A DNA stretch of 64,000 bases from Spirochaetales bacterium. Lineage in GTDB: Bacteria > Spirochaetota > Spirochaetia > ARS1246. Where the stretch lies: contig NZCE01000039.1 in the NCBI GenBank assembly GCA_002688185.1, positions 1-64,000 of the forward strand, written 5' to 3'. This document shows, piece by piece, positions 42,906 to 52,982 of this stretch. The position numbers and the translations under genes were made by a program. Numbering within the stretch: the stretch's first letter is position 1; every line of letters starts with the position of its first letter. Below the pieces are notes generated by a model. The model did not search any database. It had not been told where the DNA came from and saw only the letters and a list, made by a program, of their open reading frames with translations.

Positions 42906-42919
42906 GCTTATTCCAAATG

Positions 42920-43423
42920 CTATTTCTTCTGATCCTCGAGGGAAATAATTAGCTCAACCTCGCCGAGGGAAGAGCCGGTCTTTGATGCGATGAGCTTTGG
43001 ATCAAAGCCTTTGCGATAAAGATCAAGCACAATATTAGCCTCGCTTTTTTCCGGTTGTGCTACGGATGCCTCATTAGAGGAGATAATTGGCTCCCGAGGT
43101 TTTGCCACGAGAGGAACCGCTCGTTTTAGTTTGTCGTATACGTCGGTTCCAAGCTTATGCTTTTCACCTTCTCGCGACAGCAGCAAAATTTTTTTGTCGG
43201 CATCGCGAATCAAGTCCTGCAGCTTTGCCACCCGCTCCTCAAATAATCCCAGATTCCGTTCCGTGGTACCGTTTAGCTCAACGACGAGATGGTTTACCTC
43301 GTCCCGGAGGTCGTTCAGCAACCTATCACCACTAAGAGTAGCGTTGATTTTTGCCCTGAAATACGCAAATGCAATTAAGACAAGAGCGGCATTAATTGCG
43401 ACACTTATTAATACAGCACCCAT
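42920..43423 (-). CDS. Membrane-anchored coiled-coil protein with C-terminal HTH-like segment
   Basis: A 167-residue protein with one N-terminal membrane segment (VLISVAINAALVLIAFAYF), a coiled coil (~30-85) and a C-terminal motif LYRKGFDPKLIASKTGSSLGEVELIISL that resembles a small helix-turn-helix. Proteins of this shape lie downstream of fliA/fapA in spirochaetes and some Firmicutes. Function is unknown. AGGA lies 7 bases before the ATG, and the gene is 4 bases after its neighbour. Confidence 0.75.
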   Translation of the reverse strand: MGAVLISVAINAALVLIAFAYFRAKINATLSGDRLLNDLRDEVNHLVVELNGTTERNLGLFEERVAKLQDLIRDADKKILLLSREGEKHKLGTDVYDKLKRAVPLVAKPREPIISSNEASVAQPEKSEANIVLDLYRKGFDPKLIASKTGSSLGEVELIISLEDQKK

Positions 43424-43427
43424 GCAA

Positions 43428-43793
43428 TCATCCTATGATGTCGATTTTGGTGCCCAAATCCGGATCTTTAAAAATCTCTTTTTTAGTACCGTGGGATTGT
43501 TCAGCCGGCTGTTCTTTGCTCTCCTCCCCCTGACCTTCCCGCTGGCCGCCGCGCTCGCCGCCGCGTTTGCTCTCGCGTTTGCTCTTTTGCTCTTCATCCT
43601 CAACCGCTTCCGGCCCGTACTCCAAATCTCGCGTTTCGTTTACCGTGTGCGCTTGTTCTTCCGCTCTGCGGGCAATTTCAGAGCCTTGCTGAGTTTGCGC
43701 CACATGCGCGGCTTCCCTCTGAGCGGCCTGCTCCTTGCCCACCTGGTTAAGCCTCATAAAGAGCGTTTGGAGATCTATCGGCTGAATCGGCAC
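43428..43793 (-). CDS. Small charged protein in the fla operon, function unknown
   Basis: From a GTG at 43793 (AGAGGT 4 bases upstream) this is 121 residues beginning PIQPIDLQTLFMRLNQVGKEQA, which reads as a conserved N-terminus. It is followed by a highly charged, low-complexity region (glutamate, lysine, arginine and glycine rich, with GGERGGQREGQGEE) and a short conserved end DPDLGTKIDIIG. It is predicted soluble and largely disordered. An earlier in-frame ATG at 43835 would add 14 residues but lacks a ribosome site. Confidence 0.65.
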   Translation of the reverse strand: MPIQPIDLQTLFMRLNQVGKEQAAQREAAHVAQTQQGSEIARRAEEQAHTVNETRDLEYGPEAVEDEEQKSKRESKRGGERGGQREGQGEESKEQPAEQSHGTKKEIFKDPDLGTKIDIIG

Positions 43794-43864
43794 ACCAATA
43801 CCTCTACATATTAGCCGGCAGAAGAGCGTCTTCACCGTCGCGCGGAGAGATTAAAAATGGGTGG

Positions 43865-45814
43865 TTACCGTTTTCTGACAAGCCGCTCTTCTAGTTCCTC
43901 ATATTTTGTTATTTTCACAAGGTTTGCCTCGTTTATAAAAGTTACAGCGCTAAATTCATTGCGGACCTCGAGAAAGGCGTCCTTTATGTAAATGCGGACT
44001 CCCGGAAACACTTTTGCCGACGCGCCAATTTTCCCGCGGATTTTGAGAGAAGACAGATACTCTTTGATCTTTGCAGCCTCATCCTTGAATGTCTGCTTCT
44101 GTACAAGAGTATCCTCCTTTTTCTGGCACATCTCTTCCAAGAATTGTGCCTTTTCCTCAGGCAGCTCACGTTTAACCTTTTTGAGGTTTTCAATAGTGTG
44201 GATATTCAAATTAATCTCATCAAGACCATTTTCGAGTTTTCCAATCTTCTCCTCGAGCTTTGCCAATTTCTCCTTACTTCGAGGATCATACCCGACCTCC
44301 AAAATCGTTTCCGAGCCCGCCACTGATCCCAATGCTTTTGCGTGAATTTCCTCGGCGGCCTTGAGATCTCCTCCGACAATGGTTGCACGTTTGCCCTGAC
44401 ACACAATTTTGCCATTAGCGATAACATGCGAATTGATAATGCCGTCGCTCGCCACCACATGCTCGGCCGCCTCTACCTGCGCATTTTCAATAAACTTTGC
44501 CCAAACGCTTTTGCCCGAATGTATATTACCTCCGTTTTTGCCTGTGATTCCTTGATGGACGATAATATCTCCTTCAGCGTCCAGCACGGCTTTTCCAACG
44601 TTTCCCATTATCTCGATGTTTCCGGATGCTTTTACCTTAAATCCATCAGCGACGCTTCCCTTCACAAATACGGTTCCCAAGAAAATCACGTTGCCGCCGG
44701 TCTTCAGGTTGACATCACCCTGCACTACATATATTGGCTCCACGTTGATTTTACCGGCGTTAAGAATGACTTGGCCATTTAGCGTAGATTTGACGGACAT
44801 CCGGTCGTCGGAAAGCTCGACGTTTTTTCCCGCGCCGATTTCCACATCTTTGCCGTCCTTGGCAGGCAACAGTTTCCCGCTGACGGTGCGTCCCGCAGAG
44901 CCCTGTTCGCGCTGGACTTTTTTTGCCAATATCTGACCTTCAACGACATTTTGGACAAGATTCATCTCTTTGAAGTCTACTTTTCCATTTTTCTCTTTGA
45001 GCTTTATTTTGCTCCGATCAAACTCAAAATTGTAAAGTATTTTTGCGTCTTTTCCGTCTTTTGGGTACGTACCCTCTGCGACGAGGATTGATTCCTCAAA
45101 CCTGGGCGCAGTTTCAAACTCCGTCAAGGCGTCTTCCTGTATCCCGTGGATGACATCGTTGTTTTTGAGAAATGCGATCATAGTCTCAACGGATTGATCT
45201 ACACCACCAGGTCCCGGCGCATGAACAACCATATAAGCCTTCATTTCTCTATCAGTAATGCTTATCGCCATAATGCTGTCATTTGCAGGATTATAGGAAA
45301 ACTCTCCGACACGTATAAACTGCCCGTCCGCCTGCTTTACCACTTTGGTGACCATTGAGCCATCAAATTGATCTACACCTCGGCTTTCGAGCATCGCTAA
45401 TGCTTGGTCTTCGGTAGCCTTCTTGCCTTTCCCTTGCGGGGAACGGACCCTGAGGAGCGCGCCGTCGACACTCAACCTTACCACTGCGTCACCGTCTACA
45501 TCCGGATTATTCCGCTCTACCGCGCCGACAAGATCAAAATCGATGCCAAGATCATCGTCTTCTGAGTTTTCATCCTGATCCTGAGTGGCCTCGTATACGA
45601 TGAGGATAAAGTTCTTTTTGTTTACGCCAAAAATTCCTCTACTGCCCCGCTCGAGGACCTCGTATTCTAGCTTTTTTACCGGTAGATCGAGCTCGACGGC
45701 AGCTTCATTGAGGGCTGTTTCAATGGAATCCGCGGTTACCTGTACTGATCTCCTTGACCGATCATCCGCGGCGCGATCCCGCATATACTCACGTAGCTCT
45801 TGAACGGATACCAC
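43865..45814 (-). CDS. fapA: FapA family (DUF342) flagellar assembly protein A with Jag-N-like domain
   Basis: A 649-residue protein. The first ~70 residues are a Jag_N-like domain (ADSIETALNEAAVELDLPVKKLEYEVLERGSRGIFGV). The middle is the DUF342 beta-helix (~290-510) with repeated turns such as NLKTGGNVIFLGTVFVKGSVADGFKVKASGNIEIMGNVG. A coiled coil (~520-590) follows. Members are linked to flagellar assembly and cell-pole functions. The start is GTG with GGGGGG 6 bases upstream. It lies 12 bases after fliA. Confidence 0.88.
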   Translation of the reverse strand: MVSVQELREYMRDRAADDRSRRSVQVTADSIETALNEAAVELDLPVKKLEYEVLERGSRGIFGVNKKNFILIVYEATQDQDENSEDDDLGIDFDLVGAVERNNPDVDGDAVVRLSVDGALLRVRSPQGKGKKATEDQALAMLESRGVDQFDGSMVTKVVKQADGQFIRVGEFSYNPANDSIMAISITDREMKAYMVVHAPGPGGVDQSVETMIAFLKNNDVIHGIQEDALTEFETAPRFEESILVAEGTYPKDGKDAKILYNFEFDRSKIKLKEKNGKVDFKEMNLVQNVVEGQILAKKVQREQGSAGRTVSGKLLPAKDGKDVEIGAGKNVELSDDRMSVKSTLNGQVILNAGKINVEPIYVVQGDVNLKTGGNVIFLGTVFVKGSVADGFKVKASGNIEIMGNVGKAVLDAEGDIIVHQGITGKNGGNIHSGKSVWAKFIENAQVEAAEHVVASDGIINSHVIANGKIVCQGKRATIVGGDLKAAEEIHAKALGSVAGSETILEVGYDPRSKEKLAKLEEKIGKLENGLDEINLNIHTIENLKKVKRELPEEKAQFLEEMCQKKEDTLVQKQTFKDEAAKIKEYLSSLKIRGKIGASAKVFPGVRIYIKDAFLEVRNEFSAVTFINEANLVKITKYEELEERLVRKR

Positions 45815-45826
45815 TTTTTGCCCCCC

Positions 45827-46615
45827 TTAGATGATCCCCTTCTTGATATTTGTCAGCTTGGCCCTTAATCTCATTATCGCTTTTGTATGCAGCTGCGAGA
45901 TTCGAGATTCCGTTACTTCAAGGACCTTGCCGATTTCTTTCAGAGTAAGATCTTCATAGTAGTAGAGAACGAGCACCTTTTTTTCTTTGTCCGGCAGCTC
46001 GTGAATAGCCTCAATTATAACCCGCTTGATCTCTTCTTTCTCAACAATGATATCGGGGTTTAGGCTTTGAGGAGACTCAATGCTTTCCACAATTGATACT
46101 TTGTCATTGTCCTCTCCGGTGTACCAGACATCGTTTAATGACAGGATGCTTGTGCTGCTTATTTTTAACATAAGTTTTTGAAATTCTGCCAAGTTCATTC
46201 CCATTACACGGGCAATCTCAAGATCTGAAGCCGATCTGCCTAATGAGGTCTCCAGATGCCTGACTGCATCTTCCACCTCTCTCGCCTTTTGTCTGACCGA
46301 CCGTGGAACCCAATCGATGGAACGTAGCTCGTCAAAAATCGCACCACGGATCCGCGTAACGGCGTATGTTTTAAATTTCACATGCTTATCAGGATCGAAT
46401 TTTTCAATAGCATCAAACAACCCGAAAACACCAAAACCGACTAAGTCATCGAATTCAACATTGTGAGGCATCCCAATTGCAACTTTTCCTGCGACATATT
46501 TAACCAAAGGCGCGTACTGTCTGACAAAAACGTCGCGAATACGTGGATCTCGATCCTTCTTATAGAGCAACCAGAGCTCTTCCTCCGTTCTTTTCTCGAA
46601 CAGCTTGTCAGCCAT
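45827..46615 (-). CDS. fliA: Flagellar sigma factor sigma-28 (FliA/WhiG)
   Basis: A 262-residue sigma-70-family factor directing late flagellar genes. Region 2 shows [80 protein letters not shown], the classic FliA/WhiG block. Region 4 contains [42 protein letters not shown] lies 7 bases before the ATG. It is placed after flhG, as in Treponema. The genes it controls (flagellin, flaG, fliD) are at the other end of the window. Confidence 0.96.
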   Translation of the reverse strand: MADKLFEKRTEEELWLLYKKDRDPRIRDVFVRQYAPLVKYVAGKVAIGMPHNVEFDDLVGFGVFGLFDAIEKFDPDKHVKFKTYAVTRIRGAIFDELRSIDWVPRSVRQKAREVEDAVRHLETSLGRSASDLEIARVMGMNLAEFQKLMLKISSTSILSLNDVWYTGEDNDKVSIVESIESPQSLNPDIIVEKEEIKRVIIEAIHELPDKEKKVLVLYYYEDLTLKEIGKVLEVTESRISQLHTKAIMRLRAKLTNIKKGII

Positions 46616-46618
46616 ACA

Positions 46619-47215
46619 TCATCCTTCTTGGTCTCGCTTCATTAGTGTCCTCACGGCTTCTGCAACAATCGCCGGATCCTCCTCGGCTCCGAGTACGTCA
46701 ATACTTGAGCCCGATTGTGCCGATTCTGCTTCTTCTCCGTCATTAATGGTATCCGCGAAAGTATCCTCCAGAGAATCAAAGCTCGGCAGGTTCTTAGCGC
46801 TAAATGTGGATTCCTCCTTGGCAGATCCATCATCATCGACATGTATTTCCGCATTCTCGGATAAATTTGCCGTTACTTCTTCACTCTGCTCAAGCTCGGA
46901 TTCAAGACTTTCTTCAGAATCCTCTTTAGCATTGTCATCGCCGCTTCGTTCCCGAGGGATGTCTTCATCAATGGTAATATCGATTTTGCTGCCTTGAGCC
47001 CCAGCGACGGCGGGCGCTTCTGCCTGGAACATATCTGGAATAAATTTTCTCAGCAGGTAGTCAACACCCAGGGACAAAGTGGCGAATATCACGCCTCCTA
47101 AAAACCCTCGGATAAGAATGGTGCCAAATCCAACACCGCCAAATACCCCCGCTAGCAAAGAAAGTACGAACGCTGCGCCTCCGCTTATCGAGGGCAATTT
47201 CCAGTTCAAATTCAC
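46619..47215 (-). CDS. Membrane protein with long acidic cytoplasmic tail, between flhG and fliA
   Basis: A protein of 198 residues with two hydrophobic segments near the N-terminus (GGAAFVLSLLAGVFGGVGFGTILI and LGGVIFATLSLGVDYLL) and ~130 residues rich in Glu, Asp and Ser. I place the start at the GTG at 47215 because GGAGGGG lies 6 bases upstream; the ATG at 47230 contains that ribosome site and has none of its own. No functional motif is recognised. A spirochaete-type gene at this operon position is common. Confidence 0.65.
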   Translation of the reverse strand: MNLNWKLPSISGGAAFVLSLLAGVFGGVGFGTILIRGFLGGVIFATLSLGVDYLLRKFIPDMFQAEAPAVAGAQGSKIDITIDEDIPRERSGDDNAKEDSEESLESELEQSEEVTANLSENAEIHVDDDGSAKEESTFSAKNLPSFDSLEDTFADTINDGEEAESAQSGSSIDVLGAEEDPAIVAEAVRTLMKRDQEG

Positions 47216-47306
47216 GGCATTCCCCTCCATTTACGGCATACCGGTATAGGTATACCACCCCTAAGTGTAGAGTATGGAAAAAGTTGGGTGGCGTCAAGCT
47301 AAGGCC

Positions 47307-48182
47307 TCATCCAATTCTGCCCACCAGTTTTTTGATAAATTTGCCTAGCCCGCCTCCCTCTCTGTATTCTACTTTTTCAAGCCGGCTCACAATATGTTGC
47401 ACACAAATTGACGCCTTGCCCTTGGGCTCAACGATTAGGAACGGTTTTTGTCGCAACACGGCCTGAGATACCGCCAGATCCTCATACACATAGCCCAGAT
47501 AATCAATCTTCAGATTGAGAAATTGTCCGGCGATATTAATAACCCTTTCGGCCACCTTTTTCCCCTGTGTGACGGATTTTACGCGATTTACTATGAGTTT
47601 TAAACCAAGATTCAGATAGTCGACTTCGGTAGCAATTATTTTGATAATTCCGTAGGCGTCAGTAATGGCAGTAGGTTCAGGCGTCGTAATGATAATGGCG
47701 TCATCCGCTGCGGCTATAAAGTCTAACACGTTGTTTGAGACCCCGGCGCTCGTGTCAATAATAATCACGTCCGCTGAGGAGAGATCTGAAAGCTCCTCAA
47801 TGAAGTTCTCCCGCTCCTCGTCGGAAAGATTTGCGATTTTCGAAAATCCGGAGGCACCCGCCACGATCTGGATCCCATAATCAGTATCGAGGATAATATC
47901 TTTCATGTTTTTCTGTTTGCGGATGAGGTGGTATAAATTGTATTTCGGGATGATGCCTAAGATGACATTTACATTTGCCAACCCAAGGTCGGCGTCCATT
48001 ACGATCACGCGTTTCCCAAGCTGAGCATAAGCCAGCGCGATATTAATCGAAAGATTCGTCTTGCCGACGCCGCCTTTGCCGCTTGAGATTGCAATGATCC
48101 TGGTTTTTTTTCCATTGTTGCCTGGTTTTTGGGATGATCGACTCTTCATTAACTGCCGTAATTGCTCAGCCTGATCCGCCAT
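47307..48182 (-). CDS. flhG: MinD-like ATPase FlhG, flagellar number regulator
   Basis: FlhG (FleN, YlxH) is a MinD-type ATPase that works with FlhF to set flagellar number and place. The 291 residues show the N-terminal activator-like segment DQAEQLRQLM, the deviant Walker A SSGKGGVGKTNLSINIA, the VMDADLGLANVNVILG block and VIIIDTSAG. I chose the ATG at 48182 with GGAGA 8 bases upstream. The frame stays open for 48 codons further up, but that part has no similarity I recognise. A 186-base spacer separates it from flhF. Confidence 0.93.
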   Translation of the reverse strand: MADQAEQLRQLMKSRSSQKPGNNGKKTRIIAISSGKGGVGKTNLSINIALAYAQLGKRVIVMDADLGLANVNVILGIIPKYNLYHLIRKQKNMKDIILDTDYGIQIVAGASGFSKIANLSDEERENFIEELSDLSSADVIIIDTSAGVSNNVLDFIAAADDAIIITTPEPTAITDAYGIIKIIATEVDYLNLGLKLIVNRVKSVTQGKKVAERVINIAGQFLNLKIDYLGYVYEDLAVSQAVLRQKPFLIVEPKGKASICVQHIVSRLEKVEYREGGGLGKFIKKLVGRIG

Positions 48183-48368
48183 ACGCTTTCTCCATTGGGC
48201 ACCCGTTGGGAACCCGTGCCAACCGGTGCTATTACATCCGTCACCCTCGCCGTTGCACCGGCCGCCGACAACCTTGGCGGCTGATGCTCTTATAGAAGCG
48301 CCGCCTCTGTAGATTGCATAGATCATGTTGTTGTCGACCGCCCGAGCGTACCCGAAAAGTGCCTATGA

Positions 48369-49547
48369 TCATCTTATCGGCGCAGTCGTCTCGGCTCCGC
48401 CATCAAAAACTCTAGATATTCTCTCCTGATCTACCCTAAATCCGTCCAAATGCATCAACATGCTCGTAACGGATGCTTTTTCTATATCCTGAGGTACCAC
48501 CTGACCATCGGTTATAAAAGCGATTGGGCGATTCTTTTCAGCCAACGCGCTTATGATGTTGCCGATATGCATAGTTTCATCCAGCTTTGTCAACACCAAC
48601 GAGCTGTATTTAAACGGTTCGAATTGCTGGAAAACCTCGAGAAGATCGGCAGTTTTGGTGGTAGCGCTGACGGCCAGATATATCTCTGCTTCCGACCCGC
48701 AGGCATCAAGGAGCTCACGCATCTCCGCGAGTTTCATATAATCCCGCGGGCTTTTACCAATAGTGTCGATGAGCACGAGCTCAACATCCTGAAAGAGAAC
48801 GATCATTTTCTTCAACTCGTCAAACGTCTCCACACAAGACACTGGTATACCCATGATGTCCCCATAGGTCTCAATTTGCTGTTTTGCTCCAATTCGATAA
48901 TTATCAATGGTAATCATCCGTACAGTTTTTGGACGATCACCGTTGCTCCCTATTCCGTGAATGGCAGCAAGCTTTGCTATAGTCGTCGTTTTCCCGACAC
49001 CGGTTGGACCAACCAGGACAATGATTTTTGGTTTTTTTAAGAAGCTCACCCGGTTCAGCTGGATAGTTTCAGCGATCCAATCAACCACTTTTCTCTGCAC
49101 AAGCTCGTAGTTGTCAAGCTCTTCAAGAGAAAAATGCCTTTTTATCCGTAAAATGATCCGTCGTATATAGCCTATCGTAAAATCATTCTTAGAAAGCTGG
49201 TCTTCGATTGTCGCAAGCGTTTGGTGTCGCTCCGATTCTTCGGCCGGTGCATTATCCAATGTTTGCTTTATGCACTGCACTTCTTTCAGCACTTGTTGCA
49301 ACGTCTGATCTTTCTTAACACTGTTGAGGATTTTTTGCTTTTCTTGCTCAATATCCTGTACCCGGTTCCGTCTGGATTCCTGGGCGATATACCCGGTTAT
49401 CTCGACCCCATCTCTGGCAAATAGGCCGAGAAATCCGCCGATGCGTACGGTTCGGTGCGTAAGAATTTTAGCTTTGTCACCATGTTTCAGGCGGATTTTC
49501 TCGAGCACTTCACCGTGAGTAAGAGCCGTTTCTGTAAAATATTGCAT
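48369..49547 (-). CDS. flhF: SRP-type GTPase FlhF
   Basis: FlhF is the SRP-family GTPase that marks the flagellar site. The 392 residues have a basic B domain (~1-90, with GGFLGLFARDGVEITGYI), an N domain, and the G domain with IVLVGPTGVGKTTTIAKLAAIHG, then MITIDNYRIGAKQQIETYG, DTIGKSPRD and VLTKLDET. AGGT lies 5 bases before the ATG. It is downstream of flhA with a 106-base spacer. Confidence 0.96.
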   Translation of the reverse strand: MQYFTETALTHGEVLEKIRLKHGDKAKILTHRTVRIGGFLGLFARDGVEITGYIAQESRRNRVQDIEQEKQKILNSVKKDQTLQQVLKEVQCIKQTLDNAPAEESERHQTLATIEDQLSKNDFTIGYIRRIILRIKRHFSLEELDNYELVQRKVVDWIAETIQLNRVSFLKKPKIIVLVGPTGVGKTTTIAKLAAIHGIGSNGDRPKTVRMITIDNYRIGAKQQIETYGDIMGIPVSCVETFDELKKMIVLFQDVELVLIDTIGKSPRDYMKLAEMRELLDACGSEAEIYLAVSATTKTADLLEVFQQFEPFKYSSLVLTKLDETMHIGNIISALAEKNRPIAFITDGQVVPQDIEKASVTSMLMHLDGFRVDQERISRVFDGGAETTAPIR

Positions 49548-49653
49548 AAAGCACCTTTACCTTTTTTTGCCGCCGCCCGTCGAAATTACCTGCGTAGAAC
49601 CGACGGGTCGCAGTTGGCACCCATTGTACGAACTCGGAGGATAAATGGCCTGG

Positions 49654-51750
49654 TCAGCTCGGTGCCTCAACCAGGCTTATCTCGCCAAGGGCTTCTATCT
49701 TTATATCTGTTACGATCTCCGGCACTGAGAGTACTGCCAGGTCAGGAATTTCCGCTCTTGAGCTCGATTTTACCAACGGCCGAGCCGCCTCCGAACAGAG
49801 GATTACCGGGAACTCGCCGCCTTCTTGAACTTCCCGGACCGCATTTGCCAACGCCTCTATCCAACCCCGATGTTCCGATGGCTCTAATGCAGCAATTAAT
49901 CCGGCGGCAGTCTCAAGACGAGATTCTATCAGTTTCTGCTCGAGGATTGGCTGGATAGTGAGTACCCTGAGAGTTTTATCAGGGTCGGCGTATTGCAGAC
50001 AGATCTGTCGTCCTAACGATTGGCGGGTTTTCTCGATAAGGAATCCTACATCCTTTGAAACCCCTCCATAGTCGGCCAATGCTTCGAGAATCGTGACCAT
50101 ATTCCGGATTGATACCTGCTCAGAAAGCAGCCCCTGAAGCACTTTTTGAATCTCACCGTTATTAAACGCGTTGGTCACTTCATCAACAACCGCGGGATAG
50201 TCTGTCCGCAACGTATCAATAATTGATTGGACCTCTTGCCTGCCAAGTATCTCAGCGGCGTGACGTTCAATTATATGCGTAAGATGGGTAGCGATAATTG
50301 ACGGTGAGTCGACCACCGTATATCCGGCCCTCTCGGCGTCTTCTCTGTGCTCTTCAGTTATCCACAGTGCCGGCAGCCCAAAGGCCGGATCTATGGTTTT
50401 CTCCCCTTCTATAGCCTCTTTCTCACCTCCCGGATTGATCGCTAAATAATGGCCTGTCCGGATTGTGCCGCGGCCAACCTCCACGCCCTTTATCTTTGCG
50501 CAATATTCAGAGGGTTCGAGACGCATATTGTCAATTATTCGTATTCGTGGAACTACCAATCCAAGATCGAGGGCTTTCTCTCGCCTGATCCTCGTAATTC
50601 TGTCGAGCAACTCCGCCCCTTGATCTTTATCAACAAGTGGAATAAGACCATAGCCCAACTCAAGGGAAAGCGGATCCAAAGGTACTACCGGAGACATCTC
50701 AGCCGACGGCGGCTGGGCTTTCGCGGCAGCTTCTTCCAGCTGCTCGGCATCTTCCAATGCAATCTGCTTTTTTGAGAGCCGATACGCTAAAAACCCCGTA
50801 AGTCCTGACATAGGAATCAACACATACCACGGAAAACCAGGCAGAAATGCCAGTAATAGGAGGAAAAAAGCACCGATCCAATATACCCTGGACTGCTGAG
50901 AAAATTGATTGGTAATATCCTTGCCGAATGTGCCGTCGGAGATAGCTCTGGTTACTATAATGCCTGTCGCGGTGGAGATGAGAAGCGCCGGGAATTGGGT
51001 TACGAGCCCATCGCCGATTGCTAGGGAAATATAAGAGCTTAGTGCGACGTCTATAGTCTCACCGTGAATTGTCATTCCAACAATTATCCCGCCAATTATG
51101 TTGATAAACGTTATGAGTATGCCGACTTTGACGTTTCCCGAGACGAATTTCGAGGCACCATCCATTGCACCATAAAAATCTACTTGCTTTTGTAAATCGT
51201 TCTTTCGCTTCGTCGCTTCATCTTCAGTAATCGCTCCCGAATTATATTCGGCTTCAATTGCCATCTGCTTTCCGGGGAGAGCGTCCAGCGTAAACCTTGC
51301 CGCCACCTCGGCCACCCTCGTAGATCCTTTTGTGATTACGATGAATTGAACGGCAATAATAATCATAAATATGATAAATCCGATGACAATGCCCTGAAGG
51401 CCGCTTGAACCGACCACAAAACCCGAAAATGCGCGTACGATCCGTCCGCTAAAGTCTGAACCCCGGGACAGGATGAGCCGCGTTGAGGAAACGTTCAGGG
51501 CGAGGCCAAAAACTGTGGCCACGAGCAAGAGGGTAGGAAATACCGAAAAATCAAGGGCCTGGAGGGTGTAGAGCACGATGAGAATAACCAATAGGCTCAA
51601 CACCAAGTTAAATGCCATGAGCATATCGAGGAGAACCGTAGGAAGCGGAATGATCATCATCATGACGACCATCACGACTCCGGCGGCAACAAAAATGTCG
51701 CTTTTTTGTCGGAACAACGATCGTCCGACAGTGTTTGGAATATCAGCCAT
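49654..51750 (-). CDS. flhA: Flagellar export gate protein FlhA
   Basis: FlhA forms the nonameric ring of the flagellar type III export apparatus. The 698 residues have eight N-terminal membrane segments (~20-325), the FHIPEP-type loop AEVAARFTLDALPGKQMAIEAEYNSGAITEDEA, and the cytoplasmic domain with LELGYGLIPLVDKDQGAELLDRI, then ESAAGLI-like ETAAGLIAALEPSEHRGWIEAL. It lies 17 bases after flhB in the conserved order. Confidence 0.97.
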   Translation of the reverse strand: MADIPNTVGRSLFRQKSDIFVAAGVVMVVMMMIIPLPTVLLDMLMAFNLVLSLLVILIVLYTLQALDFSVFPTLLLVATVFGLALNVSSTRLILSRGSDFSGRIVRAFSGFVVGSSGLQGIVIGFIIFMIIIAVQFIVITKGSTRVAEVAARFTLDALPGKQMAIEAEYNSGAITEDEATKRKNDLQKQVDFYGAMDGASKFVSGNVKVGILITFINIIGGIIVGMTIHGETIDVALSSYISLAIGDGLVTQFPALLISTATGIIVTRAISDGTFGKDITNQFSQQSRVYWIGAFFLLLLAFLPGFPWYVLIPMSGLTGFLAYRLSKKQIALEDAEQLEEAAAKAQPPSAEMSPVVPLDPLSLELGYGLIPLVDKDQGAELLDRITRIRREKALDLGLVVPRIRIIDNMRLEPSEYCAKIKGVEVGRGTIRTGHYLAINPGGEKEAIEGEKTIDPAFGLPALWITEEHREDAERAGYTVVDSPSIIATHLTHIIERHAAEILGRQEVQSIIDTLRTDYPAVVDEVTNAFNNGEIQKVLQGLLSEQVSIRNMVTILEALADYGGVSKDVGFLIEKTRQSLGRQICLQYADPDKTLRVLTIQPILEQKLIESRLETAAGLIAALEPSEHRGWIEALANAVREVQEGGEFPVILCSEAARPLVKSSSRAEIPDLAVLSVPEIVTDIKIEALGEISLVEAPS

Positions 51751-51767
51751 ATTTACCTCTCATCACG

Positions 51768-52982
51768 TCACACGGCCTCGAGGGTTTGCCCGTTCATCTT
51801 GTAGACCTGGGCGAGTACCAACGCCATCACTTCATAGTATTTTTCGGGGATGATATCGCCGATTTCCACTTCCGAGTACAGCGCCCTCGCCAGTGGCTTG
51901 TTTTCTATACAAGGGACATCATGTTCCTCAGCAATTTCGCGTATCCGGAGTGCGATATTATCCATTCCCTTAGCTGTGACCATGGGGGCATCCATAGTTC
52001 TTCTATTCCACTCCATAGCTATTGCATAGTGGGTAGGGTTTGTGACGACTACGTCGGCAGTCGGAACGCTCCTCATCATATTCCTCGTTAGGAGCTCACG
52101 CATACGGTCCCTGAGACGGCTTCTGACCAAGGGATCTCCTTCAGACATCCTTCTTTCTTCCTTTAATTCTTGACGAGACATTCTCAGAGATTGCCTGTGT
52201 TGAAAGCGCTGAAATATATAGTCTGGAATGGAGAGCAGCAAAAGGGCAATTGCCGCCTCGACAAGAATCCTGAACGCAACCCCGGAGATTGTCTGCAAAC
52301 TCTGCCAGAACGTGGAAGATACAAGGGTCGCTATATCATCGAGCTTTCCGCTCACATTGAGGAACGCTATCGATCCAATGACAATAATCTTAAAGATTGA
52401 CTTTCCCAGGTTAAACGCGGCCTCGCCCGAGAACAGCGCACGCTTGAAAAAACGCCCAAACCGAGGAAGTACACGAGATAGGTCCGGAGTAATCGGCTTG
52501 GCGGAAAAGAGAAATCCCACCTGCAGTATATTTCCCAAGAGCGCCGAAATAAACGCAACGACAAATATTGGCACAGTTATACGCATAAAAAACCTGAAAA
52601 ACGCGGGGATTATTCGAGCGTCCCTCTGTATATCAATTTCCGTCGAAAGGCTGAGAAAAAAACGCATCATCTCGAGGAATGTCGCCAATATGTAAGAGCC
52701 GAGTATTCCCAGCGCAATGATTGGAAAGAGCAGCACTATTGCTGATGTGAGCTCAGCGGATTTTGCGACTTTCCCCTCTTCCCGCGCCTTGCGGATTTTC
52801 TGTTCAGTGGGCTCCTCGGTTCGGCCTTCATCCTCGGCCGCAAACCACTGGAGATCTATCCAGAACTCTGGCCCTCCATTCCTCGCGGGTCCATGGGGAT
52901 CAAAAACCGCATTTTGGGTCCCCGGCAGGGCGAGGTTCTCGGGACGTCCGTCCACTTTAATCGGGCCCATCAACGTCTTCAT
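51768..52982 (-). CDS. flhB: Flagellar export switch protein FlhB
   Basis: FlhB switches export from hook to filament substrates by self-cleavage. The 404 residues carry the family start DEGRTEEPTEQKIRKAREEGKVAKSAEL at ~51-78, four membrane segments, and the autocleavage motif NPTH in VVTNPTHYAIAMEWNRRTMDAP. A leader of ~50 residues precedes the common start, with a short segment WIDLQWFAAEDEG also seen in other spirochaetal FlhB proteins. The start overlaps the fliR stop by 4 bases (ATGA), which supports the long form. Confidence 0.96.
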   Translation of the reverse strand: MKTLMGPIKVDGRPENLALPGTQNAVFDPHGPARNGGPEFWIDLQWFAAEDEGRTEEPTEQKIRKAREEGKVAKSAELTSAIVLLFPIIALGILGSYILATFLEMMRFFLSLSTEIDIQRDARIIPAFFRFFMRITVPIFVVAFISALLGNILQVGFLFSAKPITPDLSRVLPRFGRFFKRALFSGEAAFNLGKSIFKIIVIGSIAFLNVSGKLDDIATLVSSTFWQSLQTISGVAFRILVEAAIALLLLSIPDYIFQRFQHRQSLRMSRQELKEERRMSEGDPLVRSRLRDRMRELLTRNMMRSVPTADVVVTNPTHYAIAMEWNRRTMDAPMVTAKGMDNIALRIREIAEEHDVPCIENKPLARALYSEVEIGDIIPEKYYEVMALVLAQVYKMNGQTLEAV